DNA from: Aquarana catesbeiana
Lineage: Eukaryota > Chordata > Amphibia > Anura > Ranidae
Assembly (NCBI RefSeq): GCF_042186555.1
Contig: NC_133328.1
Coordinates: 355,722,250-355,786,249, forward strand
Direction: 5' to 3'
Length of the DNA stretch: 64,000 nucleotides
Under the pieces are notes generated by a model, which worked only from the letters and a program-made list of their open reading frames with translations, was not told where the DNA came from and ran no database searches. Both the position numbers and the translations under genes were made by a program. Below, in pieces: positions 9,904 through 20,188 of this stretch. Position 1 is the stretch's first letter; every line of letters begins with the position of its first letter.

Positions 9904-10635
9904 TGTCACGTACCTGGTTGGAGGCCGAAATGCAGAGAGGGCTCCTCTTGCAGTTGAGTGAAGTACACCCCTGAAGTTGGATACAGAGGGTGTAGTGCCC
10001 AGAGAAGCACAGGTTGCCAGATGGATTCCGGAGAGAAGAGCTGATGGGTGCCTGAAGGACACCGGGTAGTACAGGAAACAGCTGGGCTAAAGTCTATAAG
10101 AATCCTCGGTAATACTTGGCAAGGTGTGCACATGGAACAGTAGTGAAAGCCAGGCCAGGGGTCAAACACAGTAGATCCGGCAAGAGAAGGAGGCAGGTTG
10201 CAGAAACGGGGACAAGCCAAAGGTCTGGTATCAGGAAGCAGGCAGGAACAGGTAACTGTAGCAAAGTCCGTTATACAAGCCAGGATCAGGTACAGGAGAA
10301 GACAAGTCGGTAAAGCAAGCCAGGGGGTCAAACCAGGAGAGCAGATCGGACAGGTCAGGAACAAGCCGGGTCACAACAGGAATCCAAACAGTAATTTGCA
10401 CAGAGGCTCAGGAACACAGGAAGACTGACAAACCAGCAACTGCAGACACTAGCAGACTTCTTTATATAGGCCCATGTGACCTGCTGGTAGAGATACTGGA
10501 TCCTAGAGCCCTTCTCCTGCCAGAGATGCTGGGTCCTAAAGTCCTTCTCCTGCCGTAAGTGCTGGTAGAGATGCTGGGTCCTAGAGCCCTTCTCCTGCCG
10601 TTGGTGCCAGTTCCCCTACGGCCATTTCCCTGACA
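9904..10635. mobile_element. Solo LTR (732 bp) near the hAT left end
   Basis: It begins TGTCACGTACC and ends CCCTGACA, so it has TG...CA ends with the short inversion TGTCA/TGACA. A perfect 5-bp TSD, TGAAC, flanks it at 9899-9903 and 10636-10640. No internal retroviral or retrotransposon genes are present, as expected after LTR-LTR recombination. A related sequence in the other orientation ends at 46465. A Ty3-type or ERV origin cannot be decided here. Confidence 0.85.
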
Positions 10636-10640
10636 TGAAC

Positions 10641-11289
10641 TTTCATTGTTTGGACATTCGGCGAACAGCTGAACAAACGGGGTCTTTCAATCGTTTTTTC
10701 GCCCCCCCCCCCCCCCCCCGAACCGACGACAATGGATTGCGGCACTGAACAGCGCATTGCAAGCCCTGATTGGCTGAAGCAATGAAAGCTTCAGCCAATC
10801 AGGGCACAGAGCACTGTCAGAGTCATGATTGGACACTGTCATCATGACTTTATCCAATCATGGCTCATTCCCGTCCCACAGTATAAAAGTATTCTTTCAA
10901 TGGTAGCCATTTTCACTGTAATTTCGGCGTGGAGAGAGATGGAAAATGGCTCTGTTCAGTGCTATTAGTTAGTTAGTGTGCTATACTGTGCTATTTTGCT
11001 TCAATTGTCAGTGTAGAATATTAGTTTAGTGTCAGTCTAGGGATACTGTGAGTGTAGTGAGGAGGACCATCATTCAGCTTTGCATAGTGTGCAGCTAAGT
11101 AGGGACAGCTCAGATAATTTCACTGTAGTGTAATGAGACCGTGTCATTCATACATACATTAGTGTAGAGTAGGGACAGCTCAGATAGTTTCAGTGTAGTG
11201 AGACCATGTCAGTAATCTTTACATTAGTGTATAGCTAGAGTAGGGACAGTTCAGGTAGTGTCAGTGTAGTGAAGGTTGAACTATTTGAT
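10641..11289 (+). promoter_or_regulatory. hAT 5' leader and probable promoter region
   Basis: This holds a C-run at 10701-10719, then a sequence rich in 'agtgtagtg' words and three imperfect repeats of 'agtagggacagctcagata' (about 11098-11260). 'AGTATAAAAG' at about 10879 resembles a TATA box. It lies upstream of the minisatellite and transposase, but expression is unproven. Confidence 0.45.
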
Positions 11290-12010
11290 TGCGTTACTGA
11301 CAGTTCAATGTCATTTACTTCCGTGTGCATTACTGCCAGTTTAATGCCATATAGTTCTGTGTGCATTACTGCTGGTTTAACGCCATATAGTTCTGTGTGC
11401 GTTACTGCCAGTTTAATGCCATATAGTTTTATGTGTGTTACTGCCAGTTTAACACCATATAGTTTTGTGTGCGTGCTGCCAGTTTAATGCCATATAGTTC
11501 TGTGTATGTTACTGCCGGTTTAACGCCATATAGTTTTGTGTGCGTTACTGCCAGTTTAACGCCATATAGTTCTGTGTGCGTTACTGCCAGTTTAATGCCA
11601 TATAATTTTGTGTGCGTTACTGCCAGTTTAACGCCATATAGTTCTGTGTGCATTACTGCCAGTGTAAACGACATATAGTTCTGTGTACATTACTGCCGGT
11701 TTAACGCCATATAGATTTGTGTGCGTTACTGCCAGTTTAACGCTATTTAGTTCTTTGCGCGTTACTGTCAGTTTAACGCCATATAGTTTTGTGTACGTTA
11801 CTGCCAGTTTAACGCCATATGGTTTTGTGTGCTTTACTACCAGTTTAACGCCATGTAGTTTTGTGTGCTTTACTGCCAGTTTAACACCATATAGTTTTAT
11901 TTGTGTTACTGACAGTTTAATGCCATATAGTTCTGTGTGCGTTACTGCCAGTTTAACGCCATATAGTTCTGTGTGCATTACTGCCAGTTTAACATCATAT
12001 AGTTTGTGCG
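11290..12010 (+). repeat. 36-bp minisatellite, about 20 units (tail at 13842-13995)
   Basis: Units read 'gttactgccagtttaacgcc' then 'atatagttctgtgtgc', with scattered substitutions and a few 1-2 bp length changes. Because 36 is a multiple of three, both strands show spurious open frames here that should not be called genes. Four more units follow the retroposed insertion at 13842-13995, so the array was split by it. It sits in the hAT leader upstream of the transposase ATG. Confidence 0.9.
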
Positions 12011-12437
12011 TTACTGCAAGTTTTTTTGTTTTTTTAAAGAAAAAAAAGTTTGTTTATTGAACAAAATACAGTATGACAACATGGTAAGATTCATTTTATG
12101 TTACAGTTTTTATAATACCGGTCTTCATTCAGTCTTCCTCCGTGGCTAAATCTACAGAACTTTCCAGACCAATCTTCATAGTGGTCTAGCATGAATATCA
12201 GCCAGAGCTTTTGGCATGAAGACATTCCTGCAGGCCTTGGAAACCAGCCAAACACAGGCCATGTTTTGGGCAGGCAGCCATATTGTACTCAAGAGGGATC
12301 CTTGTACTCCGTCCTGTACGGCTAATGACAGCACCAGTTTCTGATAGCAGCTGTCTATAGTGAACTCATCTGAACTCAGACAAAATGATACTGGAGGAGA
12401 AAAGTGAAATGGATGGGACATGGAGGTAGATGGTGGT

Positions 12438-12888
12438 TTAAAGTGACATTAAAGGCAGATTTTTTTTAAATTAACACACGTTATACTTACCTGCTTTGTG
12501 CAGTGATTTTGCACAGAGAAGCCCTGATCCTCCTCTTCTTGGGTAACCCTCTTCAGCCAGTGCCCCCAATAGCAAGCCGCTTGCTCTGGGGGCACTGGTG
12601 TGCGTTCGCTCTCAAGCCCCACTCTATGCATCCATGAGACACATAGAGCCGCAACTCAGTCCGACCCCCAGCTCTTTCCCCATTGGCTCAGTGGCTGTGA
12701 TTGACAGTAGAAGGAGCCAATGGCTCCCACTGCTGTCTTAGCCAACGAAGAATGAGAGACCCAGAAGAAGCTCAGCCCTTGTGCACATTGCTGAATTGAG
12801 ATGAGTATTGTGGGTGGCTGGGGGGAACGCTGCACTCAGAAGGTTTTTACCTTCATGCATGAACCTTGAGCCTTTAAAACCACTTTAA
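12438..12888. mobile_element. TTAA-flanked MITE (piggyBac-like)
   Basis: It is flanked by TTAA at both ends. The inner termini AGTGACATTAAAGG and, reversed, AGTGGTTTTAAAGG form a short inverted repeat. There is no coding content. The TTAA target suggests piggyBac-type mobilisation. Confidence 0.72.
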
Positions 12889-12947
12889 ATCTGAACACTG
12901 CTCCAGGGAGGCAGGAGCTGGTTGCTATGGGCAGCCACAACATATAG

Positions 12948-13235
12948 GGGGTTATTTACGAAAGGCAAATCCACTTTGCACTGTAAGTGCACTTGAAAGT
13001 GCACTGAAAGTGCACTTGGAAGTGCAGTCGCTCTAAATCTGAGGGGTAGATCAGAAATGAGTGGAAGCTCTGCTGATTTTATCATCCAATCATGTGCAAG
13101 CTAAAATGCTGTTTTTTATTTTCCTTGCATGACCCCCTCGGATCTACAGCGACTGCACTTCCAATTGCACTTTCAGTGCACTTTCAAGTGCACTTGCAGT
13201 GCAAAGTGGATTTGCCTTTAGTAAATAACACCATG
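12948..13235. mobile_element. MITE with about 90-bp terminal inverted repeats
   Basis: The left end, ttatttacgaaaggcaaatc, pairs with the right end, gatttgcctttagtaaataa, and repeated 'aagtgcact' words extend each arm. It is the same family as 41497-41756 and the fragment in Harbinger copy A. Non-coding. Confidence 0.85.
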
Positions 13236-13236
13236 G

Positions 13237-13470
13237 TAACATAGTTAGGAAGGTTGAATAAAGACATCAGTCCACCTAGTTCAACCTGTGTGGGTGTTTA
13301 TGTCAATACCAATTCCCATATCCTGTAAATGAAATTTTTTAAATTATCAACACTCCCCGCTGATACCACCAACTGTGGAGGGGAGTTTCACATCCTTACC
13401 GCTCTGACAGTAAAGAACCCCTTACGCAGTTTAAGATTAAACCGCTTCCTGTCCAACACACCTTTCAGCA
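13237..13470. repeat. Interspersed repeat fragment (amphibian type)
   Basis: It contains 'acatagttaggaaggttgaa' and 'agtccacctagttcaacct', words I associate with a widespread amphibian interspersed repeat. No exact ends or TSD were found. Confidence 0.5.
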
Positions 13471-14161
13471 CTTTTCACTGAAAACTTATTGGCACCTCCT
13501 GCACTTTCATTTTCTGTGTTCAGCAGACACAAAAACAGAGGCTTACGTCATGTGAAAAAGAGCCGGTGTTACCCTTCCAATCAGATTATCTTCTATGCTT
13601 TCAGTGAAGGGTAAGTATAGGGTAAGTTTAATAAAAATGAAATTTGTCTGCTTGCTATGCTTGCTGCTTGCTATGAGCAACACAAACAGCTCTGCTTTCA
13701 TACATTAGGAGCACCAATGTTAGAAGTGTGGTTGGCCTCTGAATAGTGTGGTGCTGGACATATCTGACTGGCTAACCTACCTACATTTACTCCCTAAGTG
13801 TACAGTTAAGGGACCTTCCCTTCTCCTGGGCACAGCTGGTGTTACTGCAAGTTTAACACCATTCATTTCTGTGTGCGTTACTGCACGTTTAACGCCATTT
13901 ACTTCTGTGTGCATTACTGCAAATTTAACGTCATTTACTTCTGTGTGCGTTACTGCAAGTTTAATGCCATATAGTTCTGTGTGTCACTGTATGTTTGGCG
14001 CATTATATTGGAGTATATTATAGTGTATCCATGGAGTGTGTCTGTGTAGTGTGAGTACTCAAATTAAAGTGCATCAAACACCACTTTACATTGATTAAAG
14101 ATCTACGTACAGATTTCAACTTCTCCTTCACATTTGCTTAGAAGCACCGCCCCTCCCAATA

Positions 14162-16970
14162 ATGTCTGGGAGGACAACAAGGAGAGGCAGACGCCCCCTT
14201 GGCACTGTAAGTGGGGCAGCAAAAAATTTTCCCACAGGCAAAGGTGGACGTGGTGGTCAGTCCTCAGGCAGGGCGCCATTTCCTCTGTTTAGTGAGTTTG
14301 CCCATGCTATCCAGCCACAGCATGCAGAGGAGGTGATGGACTGGCTTACTAAACCTTCCTCATCATCCTCATCCTCTGTCACTCAAGCAGAGACAAATCT
14401 GCAGTCCCCTGCAGTTGCCAGAGTGGATAAACCTGCCTGCTTGTCCACATCTATTCCTTCCATAGCCCCAACATCAGCTATGGAGGAGTCAGCTGAGTTA
14501 TTTGACTACAGCGTCAGCCACTTGCACCTTGATGATGCCCAGCCATTACTGGATTCAGATGTTGGTTCTGAGGTTGAGGATGACAGGAACATGAGCCTAG
14601 AGAGAGGGGAGGACACTGGTAGACAAATTGGCATTCATGTTCCCCCAGCTGCAGTGTATTACCAAGTTGTCTCCAGTGGTAATGATGATAATGGAAGAGA
14701 TGGAGATGATGATGATAATGGGGTCACTGATGCAACTTGGGTGCCAGATAGAGCAGAGGAGGAAACACATCAAGAAAGAGTAGAGAGCAGCCACCCTATT
14801 ACATTACATACTATAGCTGTTATCTTCCGGCCAACTCACCAAAGCTCAGCTGTCTGGGCCTTTTTCAGCACATCTGCAGCAGATCGCACTGTTGCTATCT
14901 GCAAAATGTGTCTCAGGCAAATCAAATGTGGCAAAAACACCAACCATTTGAGTAACACATGCTTAACAAGGCGTTTAACGTCCAACCACTCAGCCCGTTG
15001 GCAAGAGCGCCTAAAAGCCACACAAAAGGGGCGCAAATCTGTCCCTCCTCCTCCTTACCCACTTCAGTCTGCCCCTGCTATACCGAGTTATTACCTCTCA
15101 GCAGCCTCCACTGACAGGGATGATGGTATAGCACAGGGTGTCCTAGATCCTAGCAGCACATCTGCCAGCAACATACCACCAGTTATAGACTGTAGCCGGC
15201 AAATTTCTCTGCCCCATCTGCTGCAACGGAAAAAAAAATACAGTCCCTGCCACCCACATGCCCAATGTCTAAATGCAAGCTTGTCAAAGCTGTTGGCTCT
15301 CCAACTTCTGCCTTTCAGCCTGGTGGATTCTGCCCTCATTCCATGAATTTCATGAATTCGCACATGTGCTGTACCACAATGGCAGGTTCCCAGTCGCTAC
15401 TACTTTTCACATAAGGCCATTCAATCTCTCTACCATCACGTGGAAGGGAATGTTCAGGCATCATTGGGCAAGGCAGTCAGCCATAAAATCCACCTTACTG
15501 CTGACACGTGGTCCAGCAAGCATGGACAGGGACAATATATTTTGTTTACAGCATACTGGGTAATGCTGCTTGCAACTCGAAAAGATGCAGGACAGGACTC
15601 GGTGCTCCAGCTTGTTGTGCTCCTAAGTCTCCATACAGCTGGTGGTGATGATGCCAGACCTATGAGCTCTACCCCCTCTTCCTCCTCCTCTGCTACCTCC
15701 ATGCCCTCCTCTTCAGAATTGTCCTATGAACATCAGGTGCCCCCTAAGCATTCAAAGGGCTATTCCCAGAGTCAGGCTAAAAGGTGTCATGCAGTGCTTC
15801 AGCTGGTGTGTTTAGAGGACAAGAACCACACCGGAGCAGAGATTCTTGCAGCTCTGTAGGGACAGGCACAGAGGTGGTTCACACCACGCCAGCTGGAGCC
15901 AGGAATGGTGGTGTGCGATATTGGCTCAAACCCCCTGTCGGCCCTTAGACAGGGAAAGTTGACACATGTGCCATGCCTGGCACATGTCCTCAATTTGGTG
16001 GTGCAGCATTTCCTAAATACGTACCCAGGGTTGCACGATGTGCTAAAGCTGGCCAGAAGAGTCTGTAGCCATTTCAGGAGGTCAACACAGCCGGCGCTCG
16101 GTTGGCTGAAATTCAGCGGGAAATCCACCTGCCCGTAAACCGCCTGATTTGTGACATGCCCACCAGGTGGAACTCGACTTTGTCAATGCTGCAGCGGCTA
16201 TACATGCAGCAGAGGGCTGTCAACGAGTACCTGTGTGAATATGACACGACGGCAGGCTCAGCCCGCCTCTGCTTTTTTTCCCCAAGGCAATGGCTGATCA
16301 TTAAGGATGCATGCACTGTATTGTCACCGTTTGAGGAGGCCACAAGGATTGTGAGCCGTGACAGTGCATGCATCAGTGACACAATCCCTGTTGTGTTTCT
16401 GCTGGAGCAGACTCTGCATTGCATTATGGATAGGGCACTGGAGGCAGAGCAGCAAGAGGAAGAGGAGGACTTCCTTTCTTCTCAAGGCCCACTTTATCCA
16501 GACACCATCATTCCTATGTCACAGAACACACAGGAGGAATGAGGGGTGGAGGATGAAGGGCAGGATTCTGGCACTTTCATAGGCTTTGAAGAAGAGGAAG
16601 ACATGCGTCAATCTGTAAGCGATGGCTTTCCAACCCCAGGACCCTTGGGAGTAGTATGTGGCTGGGAGGAGGAAGTTCCAGATGCTGTCATCCTGAGAGA
16701 CCCTAAGGAGTCTGCTTCTCAAGCCTCTGCAAATTTGAGGCGAATGGGCAACCTCATGCTTCAAAGCCTGTGAAAGGACCCAAGAATACGTGGCATAAAT
16801 GAGAAGAATGATTACTGGTTGGCAACCCTCCTTGACCACTGTTATAAGGGGAAGGTCTCAGAACTCATCCCATCCCCACAGAGAGTGCAGAAGATAAAAT
16901 CTCTTGAGCACACGTTAAAGAGGATTTTATTGAACATTTTTCCTGACTCCAGTAGGTTACAGTGTCATGG
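14162..16970 (+). pseudogene. hAT transposase with BED finger, N-terminal and catalytic part, broken
   Basis: ATG at 14162 opens about 355 good codons: a basic N-terminus, a Ser/Asp-rich linker, then a BED-type zinc-finger region (about codons 225-280: AVWAFFSTSA, CKMCLRQI, and NHSARW at the end). After a frameshift near the A-run at 15229 come the hAT catalytic motifs: LTADTWSSKHGQG (first Asp), VCDIGSNPL and PCLAHVLNLVVQ, DMPTRWNSTLSML, and LSPFEEATRIV (the Glu). Stops at 15857, 16540 and 16771 and a frameshift near 16100 break it. It then runs with KNDYWLATLLDHCYKGKV into the DIRS insertion. The last part lies at 29672-30022. Confidence 0.9.
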
Positions 16971-16973
16971 AAA

Positions 16974-17320
16974 AATAGGATTTTTCCTACAGCTTACCTG
17001 TAAAATCCTTTTCTTGAAGTACATCACGGGACACAGAGCAGCCATAGTATTTACTATGTGGGTTATACACCACCTATAGGTGAATGGACACTGGCACACC
17101 CAAAAGACAGGAAGTCCCCCTCTATATAACCCCTCCCATACAGGAAATACCTCAGTTTTGTAGTAAAGCAATGAATAGCCCAGTAAAGAGGGGAGGGACC
17201 TCTGTGTTCCGTGATGTACTCCAAGAAAAGGATTTTACAGGTAAGCTGTAGGAAAAAATCCTATTTTGTTTATTGTACATCACAGGACACTGAGCAGCCA
17301 TAGTAATTAATATCTGGGAC
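16974..17320. repeat. Foldback repeat at the DIRS 3' end
   Basis: 'ttcctacagcttacctgtaa' onward (about 16980-17040) is reverse-complementary to about 17196-17262 over roughly 65 bp, with a spacer of about 155 bp. A further direct copy of the 'acatcacgggacacagagca' segment follows at about 17276. It may be a DIRS terminal structure or a separate foldback MITE. Confidence 0.7.
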
Positions 17321-17344
17321 GTCCCAAAGCAATGCCCCTGAGGG

Positions 17345-18372
17345 GAGGGAGACACATACCAAGCAGGCCACCATCAGGTGTGAGGATCTGTACTGCTGCT
17401 TGCAGCACACTGCGGCCAAATGCAGTATCCTCCTGCCGCCTTACATCCATCTGATAAAATTTAGTAAATCTATGTAATGATGACTAAGTTGCGACCTTGC
17501 AAATCTAAGCCATACAGGTTTGATGATGCATTGCCCATGAGGCACCTACTCCTCTGGTAGAGTGCGCTCTTACCCGAAAGGGTGGAACTCTCCTTTTCAA
17601 CCCATAAGCCTGAATTATAACTTGGCAAGTCCACTGTGAAATAGTCAATTTCGATGCTGCCTGCCCTTTCCTGGGCCCTTCTGGCAGCACAAAAAAAGAG
17701 TCGGTCTTCCGCATCTGGGCTGTCATTTTCAGATAGACTCTGACAGCTCTCAGCACATCAAGAGAATGCAACAACCTCTCCTCCACAGAACGAGGTTCTG
17801 GGAAAAAGGAAGGCAGAGTGACATCTTGGTTCAGGTGAAAGCTAGACATCACCTTAGGCAGAAAAGTCGGATGAGGATGCAACACCACCTTGTCCTGAAG
17901 AATAATTATATATGGCTCCTCACATGAAAAAGGCTGCCAACTCTGACACTCTCCTTGCCGAGGTCACTGCGACTAGAAAAAACAATTTCCATGTTAAAAG
18001 GATTAGAGGAATATGCCAAATAGGCTCAAAGGGCCATCTTTGCAAAACCGTCAAGACTAGATTTAAATCCTAGGGATACAAGGGTGGCCTAACTGGTGGA
18101 GTTATACAAACTATCCCTTGTATAAAGGCCCGGACCAAGAAATGCAAAGCAATTGGTCTTTGAAAAAATACAGATAAGGCTGAGATCTGACCCTTGATTG
18201 TGCTCAAAGCCAGCTTCATTTCTACCCCCAACTGTAAGAAAGTAAGAATTCTACCTATGACATACTTTCGGGGATGCCATTCTTTGGCCTCACACCAAGA
18301 AATATAGGACTTCCAAATTCTATAATGAATAGCCCTAGAGGCTGGCTTCTTCGCATTTATCCAGGTAGTCAC
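17345..18372 (-). pseudogene. DIRS tyrosine recombinase, decayed
   Basis: The N-terminal (core-binding) half reads SRAIHYRIWKSYISWCEAK and LALSTIKGQISALSVFFQRP. The catalytic half contains FRVRAHSTRGVGASWAMHH, carrying the His-x-x-Arg of tyrosine recombinases, then FYQMDVRRQEDTAFGRSVLQ, where DIRS enzymes carry the catalytic Tyr. Stops lie near 18070 and 17500. In an active element this enzyme would integrate the circular DNA intermediate. Confidence 0.82.
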
Positions 18373-18663
18373 AACTGAAACAGAAAGCTCTTGATCCTTT
18401 AAAATCTGAGCCTCAATAGCTAAACCGTTAAATTTAGCGACTGTAAGGCAGGATGGAATAATGGTCCTTTATGAAACCAAGTCTGGACAGAGTGGAAGGG
18501 ACCATGGTTTTCCCACTGCTAATTTTACAACTTCTGCGTACCAGGACTTTCTGGGCCATGCTGGGGCTACCAATATTACTGGCTTTCCTTCCTACCTGAT
18601 CCTGCACAAAAGTCTCAGTAGGAGCTGAACTGGAGGGAATGCATAAATTAGTGAAAATTGGTC

Positions 18664-19706
18664 TCACAGAATCACTAACGCATCTGTTCCAAATGTGAGC
18701 AGATCCCTTGTCCCTGACGCAAACCTGTCCAACTTCTTGTTGAACCTGGACGCTAACAGATCTATGTCCAGGGTCCCCAACATTTGGCAAATGGTTGAAA
18801 AAACCTTGGGATGCAGGGACCATTCTTCCTGGAATAACTGCTGGTGGCTCAAGAAATCTGCTTGCCAATTCTCAACGTCTGGAATGAAGACTGCTGACAG
18901 AAACGGTACATGTTTCTCTGCCCATGTCAGGATATGGTCCGCCTCTTTCTGGGCCTCCTGACTTCTGGTACCCCTTGGTGGTTGATGTAAGCCACTGCTG
19001 TGGCATTGTCGGATTGGTTCCTGACGGGACAACCCTGCAACCTGACGGTCCACGACACTAGAGCCAGACGAGCTGCCCGAATCTCTAGGATATTGATAGG
19101 CAAAGTTTTCTTGATTCCTGACCACCTGCTCTGGACAGTAGCATCCTCCAGAACCACTCCCCAGGCCTGAAAGGCTGGTATCCGTTGTCACCACCTTTCA
19201 AGCCACTGGCAGGAAGGATTTGCCCTTCTGCAAATTTCTGGGTACCAACCACCAACTGAGACTCTGCCGCACCTTTGGGGACAGATACATCTGATAATCC
19301 AAAGCTTGGATCTTTTTGTTCCAAGCGGACAGAATGCTGTTTTGCAATGGTCTTGAGTGGAATTGGGCATAGGGAATTGCTTCGAAGGAAGCTACCATCC
19401 TTCCTAGCAACCTCATACAAAGGTGAATTGAAGGTCCCTTCTTTCCCTTGACCACCTGGACAAGATCCCTTATGGCACTTAATTTCGTCCGAGGCAAAAA
19501 CACCTTTTCTTGGATTGTGTCTATAATCAGACCCAAGTATTCCAGTCTCTGCACTGGCCATAAAGCTGACTTCTCCAGGTTGAGAACCCAACCCAGGTGT
19601 TCCAATTACTGAACCGTGCTGGACACATTTTGGTCCAGTCCTGCAGCCGACTGATCTACCAACAATAGTTTGTTTAGGTATGCCATTATTGATATACCCT
19701 GGACTC
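18664..19706 (-). pseudogene. DIRS reverse transcriptase C-terminus, RNase H and linker
   Basis: It starts immediately left of Harbinger B with the RT motif C region: YLNKLLLVDQS stands where active DIRS elements have YLDD, so both catalytic Asp residues are lost. HLGWVLNLEKSALWPVQRLEYLG follows (RT thumb-like). RNase H motifs are VVTTDTSLSGLG and LEIRAARLAL with SDNATAVAYINHQG. The linker typical of DIRS follows: WSLHPKVFSTICQ and DIDLLASRFNKKLDRFASG. Frame changes occur near 19600 and 19190. Confidence 0.85.
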
Positions 19707-20188
19707 TTATGCCCCGTACACACGGTCGGACATTGATCAGACATTCCGACAACAAAATCCTAGTATTTTTTCCGACGGATGTTGGCTGAAACTTGTTTTG
19801 CGTACACACGGTCGCACAAAGTTGTTGGAATTTCCGATCGCCAAGAACGCGGTGACGTCAACCACGTACGACGAGACTAGAAAAGGCCAGTTCAGAATCA
19901 AGCGCGGCACCCTTTGGGCTCCTTTTGCTAATCTCGTGTTAGTAAAAGTTTGGTGAGAGACGATTTGCGCTTTTTCAGACTCATGGTTTTCAGATCATTT
20001 TCTGCTGTTCAGTTTGTGCTTGTGGGTTTGTATCTGCTCTTCAGTGCGTGCAGCAAGCTACGCGTGACTTTGATTAGTCATTGCTTTCTTGTTCGTTCGT
20101 TACTGTTTTTCAGGTCGCTCTTCACAGGCCTTGCTGTTCTTCAGTGCGTTCTGTTACTTCGTTCTGAGCAGCCGACCGTTTTCTAGCC

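Larger units (their letters stand above)
12024..13841 (-). mobile_element. Retroposed transcript (1818 bp) with poly(A) tail, inside the minisatellite
   Basis: A perfect 13-bp TSD, TTACTGCAAGTTT, flanks it at 12011-12023 and 13842-13854. The plus strand begins with a T-rich run, so the minus strand ends in poly(A), preceded by AATAAA at about 12053-12058. It therefore looks like a reverse-transcribed polyadenylated RNA. It includes two MITEs and an amphibian-type interspersed repeat. I cannot tell whether the parent is a host 3' UTR or a LINE, and short minus-strand frames near 12176-12421 match nothing I recognise. Confidence 0.8.

Noticed and set aside
11269..12060. Open frames of 70-125 codons on both strands
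   Set aside because: They come from a 36-bp tandem repeat, whose period keeps frames open; composition is repetitive with no domain.
12478..12890. CCAAT- and GC-containing stretch as a host promoter
   Set aside because: It is the interior of a TTAA-flanked MITE within a retroposed copy.
14162..15346. 394-codon frame as a host BED zinc-finger (ZBED-like) gene
   Set aside because: It lies within hAT termini with an 8-bp TSD, and downstream catalytic motifs are broken by stops and a DIRS insertion, so it is a decayed transposase and not a domesticated gene.
19950..20186. Plus-strand frame upstream of Harbinger B transposase as an extra gene
   Set aside because: It lies in the 5' untranslated stretch, is hydrophobic without domain features, and is not testable in copy A.
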